Source: Anaerolineae bacterium (lineage in GTDB: Bacteria; Chloroflexota; Anaerolineae; Anaerolineales; Anaerolineaceae). Taken from it: a stretch of DNA of 64,000 nt. The number at the start of each line of letters is the position of its first letter. Position 1 is the first letter of the stretch. Position numbers and translations under genes: made by a program. The stretch covers positions 1 through 64,000 of the forward strand of contig JABLXC010000013.1 in NCBI GenBank assembly GCA_013178185.1. Reading direction: 5' to 3'. Under the pieces are notes generated by a model, which had not been told where the DNA came from, did no database searches, and was given only the letters and a program-made list of their open reading frames with translations. This document shows positions 19,189 to 27,156 of the stretch, in pieces.

Positions 19189-20412
19189 TTACCGCAGCTC
19201 TTTGATCTCTGGGTGACGCAGGGTCACCCAGATTGCAAAAATGAGCAGGATCAGGGCAAAGATTTGCAACGCCACCGGTTCGCCCAACCAATCGGCGATC
19301 CAGCCAATAATTAGTGAACCGACCGGCGCAAACCCCAAAAAGATCAGCGTGTAAATTCCCATCACCCGGCCGCGCAAATGATCTGGGACGTTGGACTGCA
19401 CCAGCGCGTTGGTGGTGTTGGCCAGCGCGATCATGCTCCATCCAATCAAGCTCAGCGCAAGCAGTGAAAGCGGCAGGCTGCGGATCACGGAGAAGGCCAT
19501 CATCCCAATCGGGATGAGGTAACTCCCGGTTATCCAGAGTTTTCCCCGGATGTTGTAAGCTGCAAGCGAAGCCAACATCAAGGCTCCCAGCAGGGCGCCG
19601 CTGCCGCGCGCCGCCATCAGCAGGCCGTTGGTGCGCACATCTCCGCCCAAAACGTTGCCGGCCCAGGCCGGGATGAGCGCCAGCGGGGAAAAGGCAAACA
19701 TGGATACCAGGCCAATCGAGAACATCATAAAACGCACGATGGCATTATTAAAAATGAATTGAAAGCTTTCCTTCAAGTCCGCCAGCGCGTTTTGGCGGGG
19801 AGGCGGCGCGAAATGCGGCAGCCGGATCCATACCAGCGCCAGGATCACGGCGATGAAGGAAAGCCCATTGAAGGTGAAGCACCACCCCGGCCCCACCCAG
19901 GCGTAGATCAGCCCGCCGGCCGCCGGCCCGACGATATTGGCGGTGTTGAACATCGCGGCGTTCAGCGAGATGGCGTTCGTCAGGTCTTCCCGCCTCACCA
20001 ATTCGATGGTGAAAGACTGCCGCGCCGGCGCATCGAAGGCGTTGGCGATCCCCAGGAAAAACGACAACACGAGAATGTGCCAGGGCGCCACCAGGCCGGT
20101 AAACGTCAGCGCGCCCAGGATGAACGCCAGCGCCATCATGACCGCCTGTGTGATGATCAACAGCGTCCGGCGGGGAATGCGGTCCGCGATGACGCCGCCG
20201 TACAACGTGAACAGCCAGGTCGGAAGCCCCCCAATGAAACTGACATACCCAAGATAAGCTGGCGATCTCGTCAGTTCGAACAAGAGGTAACCCTGGGCGG
20301 CAGATTGCATCCAGGTTCCGGTCAGCGAGAACACCTGGCCAATGAACCAGGTGCGATAGTTGCGATGCCGCAGGGCAGTGAAGGTTCTCGAAACAATCGC
20401 TATGGGTGTCAT
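19189..20412 (-). CDS. MFS transporter (enterobactin-exporter/EntS-like)
   Basis: 407 residues from the ATG at 20412 (a TTG-initiated extension to 20439 is possible). Twelve hydrophobic segments are visible. The start RTFTALRHRNYRTWFIGQVFSLTGTWMQSAAQGYLLFELT and the loop GVIADRIPRRTLLIITQ are typical of the MFS group that includes EntS and related multidrug or siderophore exporters. Substrate unknown. It is divergent from the PadR remnant and the second MFS gene and convergent with the beta-helix gene. Confidence 0.9.
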   Translation of the reverse strand: MTPIAIVSRTFTALRHRNYRTWFIGQVFSLTGTWMQSAAQGYLLFELTRSPAYLGYVSFIGGLPTWLFTLYGGVIADRIPRRTLLIITQAVMMALAFILGALTFTGLVAPWHILVLSFFLGIANAFDAPARQSFTIELVRREDLTNAISLNAAMFNTANIVGPAAGGLIYAWVGPGWCFTFNGLSFIAVILALVWIRLPHFAPPPRQNALADLKESFQFIFNNAIVRFMMFSIGLVSMFAFSPLALIPAWAGNVLGGDVRTNGLLMAARGSGALLGALMLASLAAYNIRGKLWITGSYLIPIGMMAFSVIRSLPLSLLALSLIGWSMIALANTTNALVQSNVPDHLRGRVMGIYTLIFLGFAPVGSLIIGWIADWLGEPVALQIFALILLIFAIWVTLRHPEIKELR

Positions 20413-20577
20413 ATGGAAAGATTGTATTCCTCGGTACAAGGGTTCGTGAGAAATGATACCACCGTTTTAGCCGCGCCGCCTGGCGGGGTAGGCTTCGTAA
20501 AGCCGGAGCGCTTCCGTTTGACAAGCCCTGATTAGAGGATTATAGTATCGGGATGCGATAACCAAATCCGATAGTAG

Positions 20578-20802
20578 AAAGAAGCAATATTTAGGTCGGA
20601 AATAATCCGGGAGCTTGAGAGACATGGAAACTCATTATGTCCTGAAACCCTGTATCCCACACTGCATCGTCTTGAAAAAGATGGATATCTGGTTTCGGAA
20701 AAACGGATTGCCCAGGCAAAGGTTCGTAAACCCTACCGGGCAACCCTATCGGTTCAAGATGCGTTGAAAAAAGCGTCAATCAGGGCAGTTGAACTAATGT
20801 GA
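20578..20802 (+). pseudogene. PadR-family regulator remnant, 5' end lost
   Basis: An open frame of about 74 codons without a usable start codon (a TAG lies directly before it) reads SEIIRELERHGN...ETLYPTLHRLEKDGYL, which is the winged-helix of PadR regulators including the recognition helix and wing. The N-terminal helix with the usual HGYE motif is missing. The C-terminal part is short. It lies 56 bp before the second MFS gene in the same direction, as a local regulator of a drug exporter would. I read it as a decayed regulator gene. Confidence 0.72.
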
Positions 20803-20858
20803 GAAATTCGCATGGGTGAAAATTGATCCCCATACCTGGTCACTTCTAGAGGTGAACG

Positions 20859-22103
20859 ATGCGGCATACAGTAGAAAGTGATAAGAATAGAATATTGCAG
20901 AAAATGATTGAATTTTTAGGTTTAAGAACCAGCATGATCGCCATGTTATCCATGGTAATCCTTGTGGGTATGGGCGAGAATATGGCAGAACGTTATCTGC
21001 CGATCTATCTGGTTGCCTTGGGCGGCGGGGCCTTGTCCGTTGGATTCTTGAACGGCATGGATAATCTGCTTAGCGCGTTGTATTCTTTCCCGGGCGGGTA
21101 TCTGAGCGACAGGCTTGGCTATAAGCGCGCTCTGCTGGTTTTTAACCTGATCGCCATGACAGGATATTTGATTGTAATCTTAATACCAACCTGGTGGGCA
21201 GTATTCATCGGCGCGGTGTTGTTTCTTTCATGGTCGGCGATTTCTCTGCCGGCCACCATGAGCCTGGTGGCGGCCGTTTTACCTGAGAATAAGCGGACAA
21301 TGGGCGTCTCTATGCATTCGTTGGTAAGGCGCATACCGATGGCCTTGGGACCAATCATTGGAGGGTTGTTGATCGCCTGGCGAGGGGAAATCGCTGGGGT
21401 TCGTTGGGCGTTCGTGCTTGCTCTTGTATTCGCCCTGATCGCGCTATTGCTCCAACAGATATTCGTCGAGGATCAAAAAAATAGAGGAGCGGCAGAGGGC
21501 AACCCGTTGAAATTGTTTCGACAAATGTCTCCTGGGTTCATCAAATTGCTGGTTGCCGATATTTTGGTGCGGTTCTGCGAACAAATCCCCTACGCATTCA
21601 TGGCAATTTGGGTGATCAACAATAACGGCATCTCGCCAGTTACCTTCGGTTTTCTCACGACGACCGAAATGGTCACCGCGATGCTGGTTTATATTCCGGT
21701 GGCCTATCTGGCCGATAGAGGTTCCAAAAAACCATTCGTCGCTGCTACCTTTGCCTTCTTTACCGTTTTTCCGCTCATCCTCATGCTTTCTCATAACACC
21801 TGGATGTTCGTTCTCGCGTTTATTATCCGGGGATTGAAGGAATTTGGCGAACCGACCCGAAAAGCGTTGATCATGGATCTGGCGCCAGAAGGGCAAAAGG
21901 CAGGGATGTTTGGATTGTATTATTTGCTGAGGGATGTGATTGTCTCGCTGGCGGCATTTAGCGCCGGGTTCCTCTGGAACATTTCGCCTCAGGTGAACTT
22001 CCTAACCGCTTTTGGCTTTGGTTTGCTTGGGACGGTGTTTTTCATCCTGTTTGGAGAGGATATCACCATCAACAAAACGGGAGATGCAAAATCAATTGGA
22101 TGA
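20859..22103 (+). CDS. MFS transporter
   Basis: 414 residues with about twelve membrane segments. The conserved loop between helices 2 and 3 reads GGYLSDRLGYKRAL (MFS signature G-x-L-x-D-x-x-G-x-x-R). The N-terminus RTSMIAMLSMVILVGMGENMAERYLPIYLVALGGGA also matches the family. AGAGGTGAACG precedes the ATG. The gene is more AT-rich than its surroundings and sits between a PadR remnant and an AbiE remnant, which suggests an acquired or rearranged segment. Its last residues abut the AbiE remnant, so the native C-terminus may be altered. Confidence 0.88.
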   Translation: MRHTVESDKNRILQKMIEFLGLRTSMIAMLSMVILVGMGENMAERYLPIYLVALGGGALSVGFLNGMDNLLSALYSFPGGYLSDRLGYKRALLVFNLIAMTGYLIVILIPTWWAVFIGAVLFLSWSAISLPATMSLVAAVLPENKRTMGVSMHSLVRRIPMALGPIIGGLLIAWRGEIAGVRWAFVLALVFALIALLLQQIFVEDQKNRGAAEGNPLKLFRQMSPGFIKLLVADILVRFCEQIPYAFMAIWVINNNGISPVTFGFLTTTEMVTAMLVYIPVAYLADRGSKKPFVAATFAFFTVFPLILMLSHNTWMFVLAFIIRGLKEFGEPTRKALIMDLAPEGQKAGMFGLYYLLRDVIVSLAAFSAGFLWNISPQVNFLTAFGFGLLGTVFFILFGEDITINKTGDAKSIG

Positions 22104-22104
22104 T

Positions 22105-22467
22105 AGACCAAATTCGTTAAATCCAACAAATTAAAGTCTAGATCAACCGAGAAACGATCCAGGCTGTAAAACAGATTCAGGTAGATCACGTCCAGAAAGG
22201 TTCCTTCACGAGAGGCAATTGCATCATTTTCGCGCTGGTCTATTTCGTTCGAATGGGTATGTATGGAACAAAGATTTGGCTGTAATACTGAAACCTGACC
22301 CCAGCGCCGCCCAGCTCGGTCTTGAAACTGGCGTAAGCCGGAGTGAAGGCTTTCATTGCCAGTTCTAACCTGTCATAGTTTTGGTCCCTGGCATAGATTC
22401 CACGGCGGATGGGGTAGAGTTCGCCGGTCTTTGCGTAATACTTGACCCGTTTACAAGCAGTAACCAC
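22105..22467 (-). pseudogene. Collapsed AbiE-type (type IV) toxin-antitoxin remnant
   Basis: Reading leftward, the first frame gives VKYYAKTGELYPIRRGIYARDQNYDRLELAMKAF (in short segments VKYYAKTGEL, IRRGIYARD, AFTPAYASF, FQYYSQIFV), the N-terminal winged-helix domain of AbiEi antitoxins. The frame then breaks near 22270. A second frame continues ASREGTFLDVIYLN (AbiEi middle domain) and runs straight into FYSLDRFSVDLDFNLLD, which matches the nucleotidyltransferase core of AbiEii toxins. The order antitoxin-toxin is that of intact abiE operons, so an internal deletion plus frameshift joined the two. No functional product is expected. Confidence 0.75.
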
Positions 22468-22654
22468 ATCGATTCCGCCCTACAACAAAAACAGATTTTT
22501 GAAGAGAAAGACCGTTTGTTTTAAACGAAGGAGTGTTTTTTTAAGAAACCCTTTTCCATAGGTTAAACCTTAAAAGTGAGGATAATACTCACCTTATACT
22601 GTGAATATTGCATATGCAAGATAAGTTACAAGTCGCCCCCCGGGTTCATGGCGC

Positions 22655-22713
22655 TTGACAATGACAAAAAAACCTGCTAATATGTCGTGTAACGATATAT
22701 TGTATAACGACAT
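22655..22713 (+). promoter_or_regulatory. Strong sigma70 promoter with PadR-type operator
   Basis: TTGACA at 22655-22660, exactly 17 bp, TAATAT at 22678-22683. A dyad ATGTCGT (22682-22688) / ACGACAT (22707-22713) starts inside the -10 box and ends 14 bp before the PadR start codon. The ATGT...ACAT outline is that of known PadR operators, so autoregulation is likely. Further upstream, TTGCATATGCAA at 22608-22619 is a perfect 12-bp palindrome of unknown role. Confidence 0.72.
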
Positions 22714-22727
22714 AACGGTAGGATTCC

Positions 22728-23096
22728 ATGTCACCTTCTCCTCAATCGATCTCAGATTCTCCACTCACCGAGGCCACTTTCTTGATCCTGTTGAGCCTGG
22801 CGCAGCAGCCCAGGCACGGTTACGCCATTTTGAAGGACGTGGCTTCCTTGAGCGATGGCCGTGTGACGTTGAGCACCGGCACCCTGTATGGCGTTATTCA
22901 CCGGCTGTTGCAGCAGGGCTGGATCGCACGCCTGGAAGAAGGGATTCAAGAGGATCAAACCGCGGCTGAAACGGGACGTTTGCGCAAGTCCTATACGCTG
23001 ACGCGCCTGGGGCGGTTGGCGCTTCAAGCCGAAGCGGCGCGCATCCAGTCGCTGGCCGAAGCGGCCCGGTTGCGCACGGCAGGGGTTGAACCTTGA
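22728..23096 (+). CDS. PadR-family transcriptional regulator
   Basis: 122 residues, short PadR type (subfamily 2: winged helix plus little else). The N-terminal helix pair has LLSLAQQPRHGYAILKDV (HGY motif), then GTLYGVIHRLLQQGWI for the recognition helix and RKSYTLTRLGRLAL for the wing. It should repress its own promoter through the dyad at 22682-22713. The stop codon overlaps the TTG start of the next gene by 4 bp (TTGA), so the regulator and membrane protein are translationally coupled, a common PadR arrangement. Confidence 0.93.
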   Translation: MSPSPQSISDSPLTEATFLILLSLAQQPRHGYAILKDVASLSDGRVTLSTGTLYGVIHRLLQQGWIARLEEGIQEDQTAAETGRLRKSYTLTRLGRLALQAEAARIQSLAEAARLRTAGVEP

Positions 23097-24169
23097 AAAC
23101 CGTCCTGCGCCTGGCCGTCTGGCTGTACGGCGGCTCCTTGCGCTTTTACCCCCCATCTTTCCGGGCTGAATTCGGTCAGGAAATGTTGCTGGTTTTTGCG
23201 CAGGCGGCTGCCCATAGCCTGCTGCGGGGCGCGCTGCCTTTTTTGGCGCTTTGCCTGCGCGAGGTTTTGAGTTTTCCCGCAATTCTGCTTTCACTGTGGC
23301 AGGAGTCTGCTTCTCACTTCATTCGGGAAAGCGACCAGGGACGGCTGTTCAACGGCTCGTCAGAGCCAGGGAGGGGTTGGATGTCTCAAAGTGTTGAATT
23401 GGATCGAAAGGCTGCCTGGTCGAGGCGGTCGGCCCTGCTGGCGGCGCTGCCGCCGCTCGTTTTTGGCCTGGGCCTCAGCCTGGCCTGGGGCGTCATCGGA
23501 CCGCACTGGGTTGTGGCCCCGCCAGGGCGGTTGATGGCCGGGGTGTCGCTTGGATTTTTAGCCGCGCTTGTGATTGCGGGGGGCGCTTTGTTTGCCCTGC
23601 TGCGGCGTTTGCCGGATTGGGGCTATACCTGGGTAGGCGCGGCACTGTTGGGCGGGATGTTGTTTTTGCAGGTTTTCGCTGAGGAATGGGTGGAGCAGGG
23701 TTTATACCACATTCCCCCCTTCGTCGATGCGCTTGTGAACTCCGCCGTGCTGCTCTCGTTTTTGACCTTTCTCGGCTGGGCTGCCTGGCGGGGCTGGCGG
23801 CAGGCGGGCTTGCTCAGCTTCGGGCTGGCGACCACGCTGGCGCTGGCGTTTTTTCATGGGCTGGCCGTCCCTCCGATCAACCGCCCGGACCTGGCAACGC
23901 TGGCTGCCGGGTTGGGATTGGCGTTTTCGCTCCTCATTTACGGTTATGCGCGCGGTTCGACCTGGTTGCCGGTGGTTGCGCTGTTCGTCGCCGGCGCGCT
24001 CAGCCTGGGCATGGTTTGGGTCACAGGGAAATTGTGGGCCAACTCAGCGGCAGGAGGCGCTGCACCCTCGCTGGCGGCGTTCGGCATCTTCGTGGCAGGA
24101 CTTCTGCTCGCCGGGCCGTTGCTGGGCTTGCTCAGCCGCCCGCTGCGCCGCGCCCTTCACAGGATTTGA
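23093..24169 (+). CDS. PadR-associated integral membrane protein
   Basis: 358 residues starting with TTG overlapping the PadR stop. A soluble N-terminal part (SLRFYPPSFRAEFGQEML) typical of membrane proteins cotranscribed with PadR regulators precedes a hydrophobic helix and a linker (about 75-110), then seven to eight membrane helices rich in Leu/Ala/Gly. I recognise the operon type but no transport or enzyme motif. In such operons the PadR protein is thought to control envelope-stress or antibiotic-response functions; this is inference by context. Confidence 0.82.
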   Translation: MKTVLRLAVWLYGGSLRFYPPSFRAEFGQEMLLVFAQAAAHSLLRGALPFLALCLREVLSFPAILLSLWQESASHFIRESDQGRLFNGSSEPGRGWMSQSVELDRKAAWSRRSALLAALPPLVFGLGLSLAWGVIGPHWVVAPPGRLMAGVSLGFLAALVIAGGALFALLRRLPDWGYTWVGAALLGGMLFLQVFAEEWVEQGLYHIPPFVDALVNSAVLLSFLTFLGWAAWRGWRQAGLLSFGLATTLALAFFHGLAVPPINRPDLATLAAGLGLAFSLLIYGYARGSTWLPVVALFVAGALSLGMVWVTGKLWANSAAGGAAPSLAAFGIFVAGLLLAGPLLGLLSRPLRRALHRI

Positions 24170-24214
24170 GAACGCGGGCGTCTTCTCCCCCTGTGGTTCT
24201 GGTTAAATAAAAAA

Positions 24215-24240
24215 GGCCGCGCCGGGCTTACGACGCGGCT
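24215..24240. terminator. Hairpin between convergent genes
   Basis: GGCCGCG at 24215-24221 pairs with CGCGGCT at 24234-24240. The left flank is A-rich (AAATAAAAAA), which gives a U-tract for leftward transcripts, and the right flank is TC-rich. It separates the membrane protein gene from the convergent DoxX gene. Confidence 0.6.
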
Positions 24241-24264
24241 CTTCATTTCTTCACTTGCCGGCGA

Positions 24265-24846
24265 TCAAGCGTCGCTTTCCTTTTCAAACAACCGGCCTGG
24301 CCGCCAGGGGGTGCCCATCAGCGGCAGCAGCCAGCGGTCCAGCCCCCACCATCCGGCCGTCTTCCAGGCCAGAATCAAAAAGATGGTGATCACGAACATC
24401 AAGGGATTGATGCTGGCGGTGCCGGCCATCATGAAGTTCCAATTCAGAAAAGCGCCCATAAAGGCTGCCACCCCGACGAACGCGCCCAGGATCAGGGCAA
24501 TCCCCACCAGTAGCTCTCCGGCGATAACCAGCTTAGAGAACCAGACGTAGTGGCCACCATCCAGCAGGAATTGGATGAAGCTCCGATACCAGTCGAAGGC
24601 AATCGGCGGGCGCGCTGGCGCTTCTGGGATCTGCACTGCCCGGCTCCAAAAGCCTTTCAGCGCTTCGCCTGTGGCAGTCCATCCGGGGTTGCTGAGTTTT
24701 CCCAGGCCCGATTCCAGCCAGGTGTATCCAATATAGAGGCGGGCAATCAGCCACAGCCAGGCCCAGCGAGGGCTGCCGAATAACACCCCCGCGAAGGGGG
24801 GATCAGTGATTGCAACGGTTTTTTTTGCAGTCGTAGTTGCGGACAT
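24265..24846 (-). CDS. DoxX-family membrane protein
   Basis: 193 residues with four hydrophobic helices. WAWLWLIARLYIGYTWLESGLGKL at the start and LVIAGELLVGIALILGAFVGVAAFMGAFLNWNFM in the middle fit the DoxX/DoxD family, related to the membrane subunit of thiosulfate:quinone oxidoreductase and to other redox-linked membrane proteins. The exact role is unknown. A perfect 9-bp-arm palindrome lies over its probable promoter at 24913-24932. Confidence 0.85.
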   Translation of the reverse strand: MSATTTAKKTVAITDPPFAGVLFGSPRWAWLWLIARLYIGYTWLESGLGKLSNPGWTATGEALKGFWSRAVQIPEAPARPPIAFDWYRSFIQFLLDGGHYVWFSKLVIAGELLVGIALILGAFVGVAAFMGAFLNWNFMMAGTASINPLMFVITIFLILAWKTAGWWGLDRWLLPLMGTPWRPGRLFEKESDA

Positions 24847-24912
24847 AGCGCTAAATCTCCTGATCTAAAAAATAAACGAATAAACTAATTCAGGTAAACT
24901 ATATCATATAAT

Positions 24913-24932
24913 GGGGATTGTTGACAATCCCC
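24913..24932 (-). promoter_or_regulatory. Palindromic operator upstream of the DoxX gene
   Basis: GGGGATTGT (24913-24921) and ACAATCCCC (24924-24932) form a perfect dyad with a 2-bp spacer. On the minus strand TTGTCA within it is followed after 18 bp by TATAGT, a plausible promoter for the DoxX gene about 70 bp downstream. A repressor or redox regulator binding here is inference. Confidence 0.55.
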
Positions 24933-25009
24933 CGGAAATCACTTTCTGAGGAGGCCAGTTGAGAAAGCACAAATTGTCGCTTGTGAGAAATCTTGGGTTT
25001 TTGGAAAGA

Positions 25010-25651
25010 TCAGGCAACTGCAGGTCTGGCCAATTGCGAGCGCTTATAGTGTCGCCGGGCTTTGGCGCGGTTGCCGCAGCCGCGCATGTCGCACCAGCGC
25101 CGTTTGTGGTTGCGGCTTTCATCCAGAAAGAGCCACCCACAGCCGCGCTCATCGGCGCATTGCCCCACCCGCTCCAGCCACTCCGAAGTGAGCAGCTCTG
25201 CCGCAGAGCGGGCGATCGGCCACAGCAGGCGGTTAAAGCTCTCGGCCGGCTCTGGCCAGCGCCAGGTATAGCCCTGCCCGCTGGGGTGCAGGCTGAGCTG
25301 CGACATCGCTTCTCTCAGGTAGCGGTTCAGGATTTCCAGGTCTTGCATCTCCGGGCTTTCTCCTGCCGCGTGGCTGCTGAAGATGCGATAAATGGCCTCG
25401 CGCAACTCGATCCCGTCTGCCAGGGTTTTTTCGGCTTCTGCGGGGTTGCGCTGCGCTTTCTGGCGCATTTGCCCGGCGGTGGAAGTGTCCAGCGCGTTAT
25501 GTTCCTCTGCCCATTGCAACAGGTCTTCAAAGCGGTGCAGGCTTTCTTCCGGCTGGGCGCTGGCGTGCCAGTCCATCGTGTTGGCAAAGTCCAGGCAGAG
25601 CGCATCGGGTTTTGGTCCCGGCTTACCGGTTGTTTTTTGATCGCCCGTCAT
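25010..25651 (-). CDS. CGNR zinc-finger transcriptional regulator (ABATE domain)
   Basis: 213 residues. The N-terminal 130 residues match the ABATE domain (LCLDFANTMDW start, LREAIYRIF helix), thought to sense a ligand. The C-terminus has the CGNR zinc finger: CADERGCGWLFLDESRNHKRRWCDMRGCGNRAKARRHY in pieces C..CGWLF, SRNHKRRWC, CGNRAKARRHY, with the four cysteines expected for zinc and a basic DNA-contact end. A palindrome between this gene and the divergent small gene (25710-25730) is the obvious operator. Confidence 0.93.
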   Translation of the reverse strand: MTGDQKTTGKPGPKPDALCLDFANTMDWHASAQPEESLHRFEDLLQWAEEHNALDTSTAGQMRQKAQRNPAEAEKTLADGIELREAIYRIFSSHAAGESPEMQDLEILNRYLREAMSQLSLHPSGQGYTWRWPEPAESFNRLLWPIARSAAELLTSEWLERVGQCADERGCGWLFLDESRNHKRRWCDMRGCGNRAKARRHYKRSQLARPAVA

Positions 25652-25692
25652 CTTTCCTCCAGAACTGGCCTGTTATAACCAATAAAAACCAC

Positions 25693-25730
25693 TTGACAGG
25701 TTAGTTTTTACTGGTTATGATATAACCAGT
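25693..25730 (+). promoter_or_regulatory. Promoter with embedded palindromic operator
   Basis: TTGACA at 25693-25698, 17 bp, TATGAT at 25716-25721, reading toward the small gene at 25791. ACTGGTTAT (25710-25718) / ATAACCAGT (25722-25730) with a 3-bp centre covers the -10 box. A further half-site TATAACCA occurs at 25674-25681, next to the start of the divergent CGNR gene. A repressor, probably the CGNR protein, could shut both directions. Confidence 0.7.
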
Positions 25731-25790
25731 AAGTTAATTATAGGTGGTTACAATCGGCTTGTCAAGGCATTGTATGGAGGGTGTCAGACC

Positions 25791-26024
25791 ATGAATTATT
25801 ATGAACTGGAAAAACTCATGGAAATGCGCGTCCAGGAGGCTCTCACCGAAGCTCGCAACGATGCCCTGGCTCGCGAAGCCCAAATTGGGCGGCAGAGCTT
25901 GGCGCGCAGGGGTTTGGTCGGCCTGGGCAACTTGCTGATCGCGGCCGGTCAGCGCCTGGCCGAAAGCCAGAACCAGGATATTACAATGCCCGCTAAATTA
26001 CAGCGCAACTGCCAACAGGGCTAG
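25791..26024 (+). CDS. Small helical protein, function unknown
   Basis: 77 residues, start at 25791 with GGAGGGTG upstream; the in-frame extension to 25770 lies before that site. The first 45 residues are a charged amphipathic helix (YYELEKLMEMRVQEALTEAR), the next segment GLVGLGNLLIAAGQRLAE is a short hydrophobic helix. It may be a small peripheral membrane or structural protein. It is the first gene behind the regulated promoter and is followed after 8 bp by the DinB-like gene. Confidence 0.7.
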   Translation: MNYYELEKLMEMRVQEALTEARNDALAREAQIGRQSLARRGLVGLGNLLIAAGQRLAESQNQDITMPAKLQRNCQQG

Positions 26025-26032
26025 AAAGGATC

Positions 26033-26560
26033 ATGATGGAAGCAAACTCTCTTCGATCGCAGGTTATAGAACGAATAAAGACCCGGCAGGCTGAATGGGA
26101 CGCGCTGCTGGCAGAAATCCCGCAGGATCGGATGGAACTCCCAGGGGTGGAAGGGAACTGGTCGGTCAAGGATCTGGTGGTTCACCTCGCGCACTATGAG
26201 AACTGGCTGGCGACCTTCCTGGAAAGCGTCTTGCAGGACCGACCATTCGAAAAGACGCCGCTGGACCGGCTGGAACTCGATGATCGAAATGAATCCATCT
26301 TTCAGGCAAACCGCGCCCGACCCCTGGCTGAGGCGCTTTCGGATGCCCGCCTGGCGCGCGAAAGACTTTTAAGGGCTGTTGAAGCGTTGGCAGAGGAGGA
26401 TTTCGAACCCGATTCCCGTTTTGCTGAGCCGATGGCAGCCAATCCGCCGCCCTGGGAGAAAAACGGCGTTGCCTCTTTGAAAAAACTGATCGCAGGCGAG
26501 ACCTACCGCCACTATGAGGCGCACATGCCAGCCCTGAAGCTCTGGCTGGAAAAGGCATAA
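26033..26560 (+). CDS. DinB/ClbS-like four-helix-bundle protein
   Basis: 175 residues. The N-terminus has the pattern seen in DinB, DfsB/ClbS and related proteins (LLAEIPQDRMELPGVEGNWSVKDLVVHLAHYENWL: WSVKDLVVHLAHYE), where a conserved histidine in the second helix is often a metal ligand. The last helix GETYRHYEAHMPAL supplies a further His pair. Members of this superfamily include colibactin self-resistance hydrolases, thiol transferases and proteins of unknown role. Specific function cannot be assigned. Operon with the small protein behind a CGNR-type operator. Confidence 0.82.
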   Translation: MMEANSLRSQVIERIKTRQAEWDALLAEIPQDRMELPGVEGNWSVKDLVVHLAHYENWLATFLESVLQDRPFEKTPLDRLELDDRNESIFQANRARPLAEALSDARLARERLLRAVEALAEEDFEPDSRFAEPMAANPPPWEKNGVASLKKLIAGETYRHYEAHMPALKLWLEKA

Positions 26561-26571
26561 AGAAGCGGGTT

Positions 26572-27156
26572 TTATCTTTCCAGGTCGCTTTTGCCAAAGC
26601 GCTCGCGCAGGGTTGCGGTGGTCATCCAGAGCGCGGTGCGCTGAAGGCGCGGCAGGGTGTGGCTGCGCAGGCTGGCGGGATTATAAGCCCACATCAGCAG
26701 CCAGGAATAAAGGTTTTCCAAAAACCCGCCGACTGCCCCCAGCGGGCTGGGGTTTTCAACCACCACGAACCCCAGTCGCCGCATCAGACGCGCCCCGCTA
26801 TCCTTCCCTTGCAAGCTGAACAACGAACTGACGCCGCAGATAGCTTTGGCGCTGTTCAGGGCCGGGTCGTTTTCGATCTGTCTGGCCAGCAGGCGTAAAG
26901 AAAACTGGAAGCGTTGCCATGTTTCTGTCGCCCAACCCAGATCGGGGCCGCTCTCCGGCATGGCAGGCAAATGGCTATTCCAGAGATGAAACTTGATGAA
27001 AGGTTCCCCTTTTTTCAGGGAGATTTCAGGCAGGTTTAGGTCCCGCCGGGCGCGACGCAGTTCTGCCCGCAGGATGCAGCGCTCCTCCTGGCTGAAGTCA
27101 AAGACGCCGCGCCGGAGGCTGATCCAGGCGTCAAAGCGGCGGATCAGAGAACGCAT
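26572..27156 (-). CDS. YkoP-like conserved protein
   Basis: Start set at the ATG at 27156, which overlaps the 3' end of the GNAT gene by 26 bp; ORF extends to 27186. About 194 residues. KKGEPFIKFHLWNSHLP and SFRLA-type helices match the YkoP domain, first noted at the end of some polysaccharide-deacetylase-like proteins. A conserved LHLWN motif is readable as FHLWN. Function of the domain is unknown. Coupled with an acetyltransferase upstream. Confidence 0.7.
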   Translation of the reverse strand: MRSLIRRFDAWISLRRGVFDFSQEERCILRAELRRARRDLNLPEISLKKGEPFIKFHLWNSHLPAMPESGPDLGWATETWQRFQFSLRLLARQIENDPALNSAKAICGVSSLFSLQGKDSGARLMRRLGFVVVENPSPLGAVGGFLENLYSWLLMWAYNPASLRSHTLPRLQRTALWMTTATLRERFGKSDLER

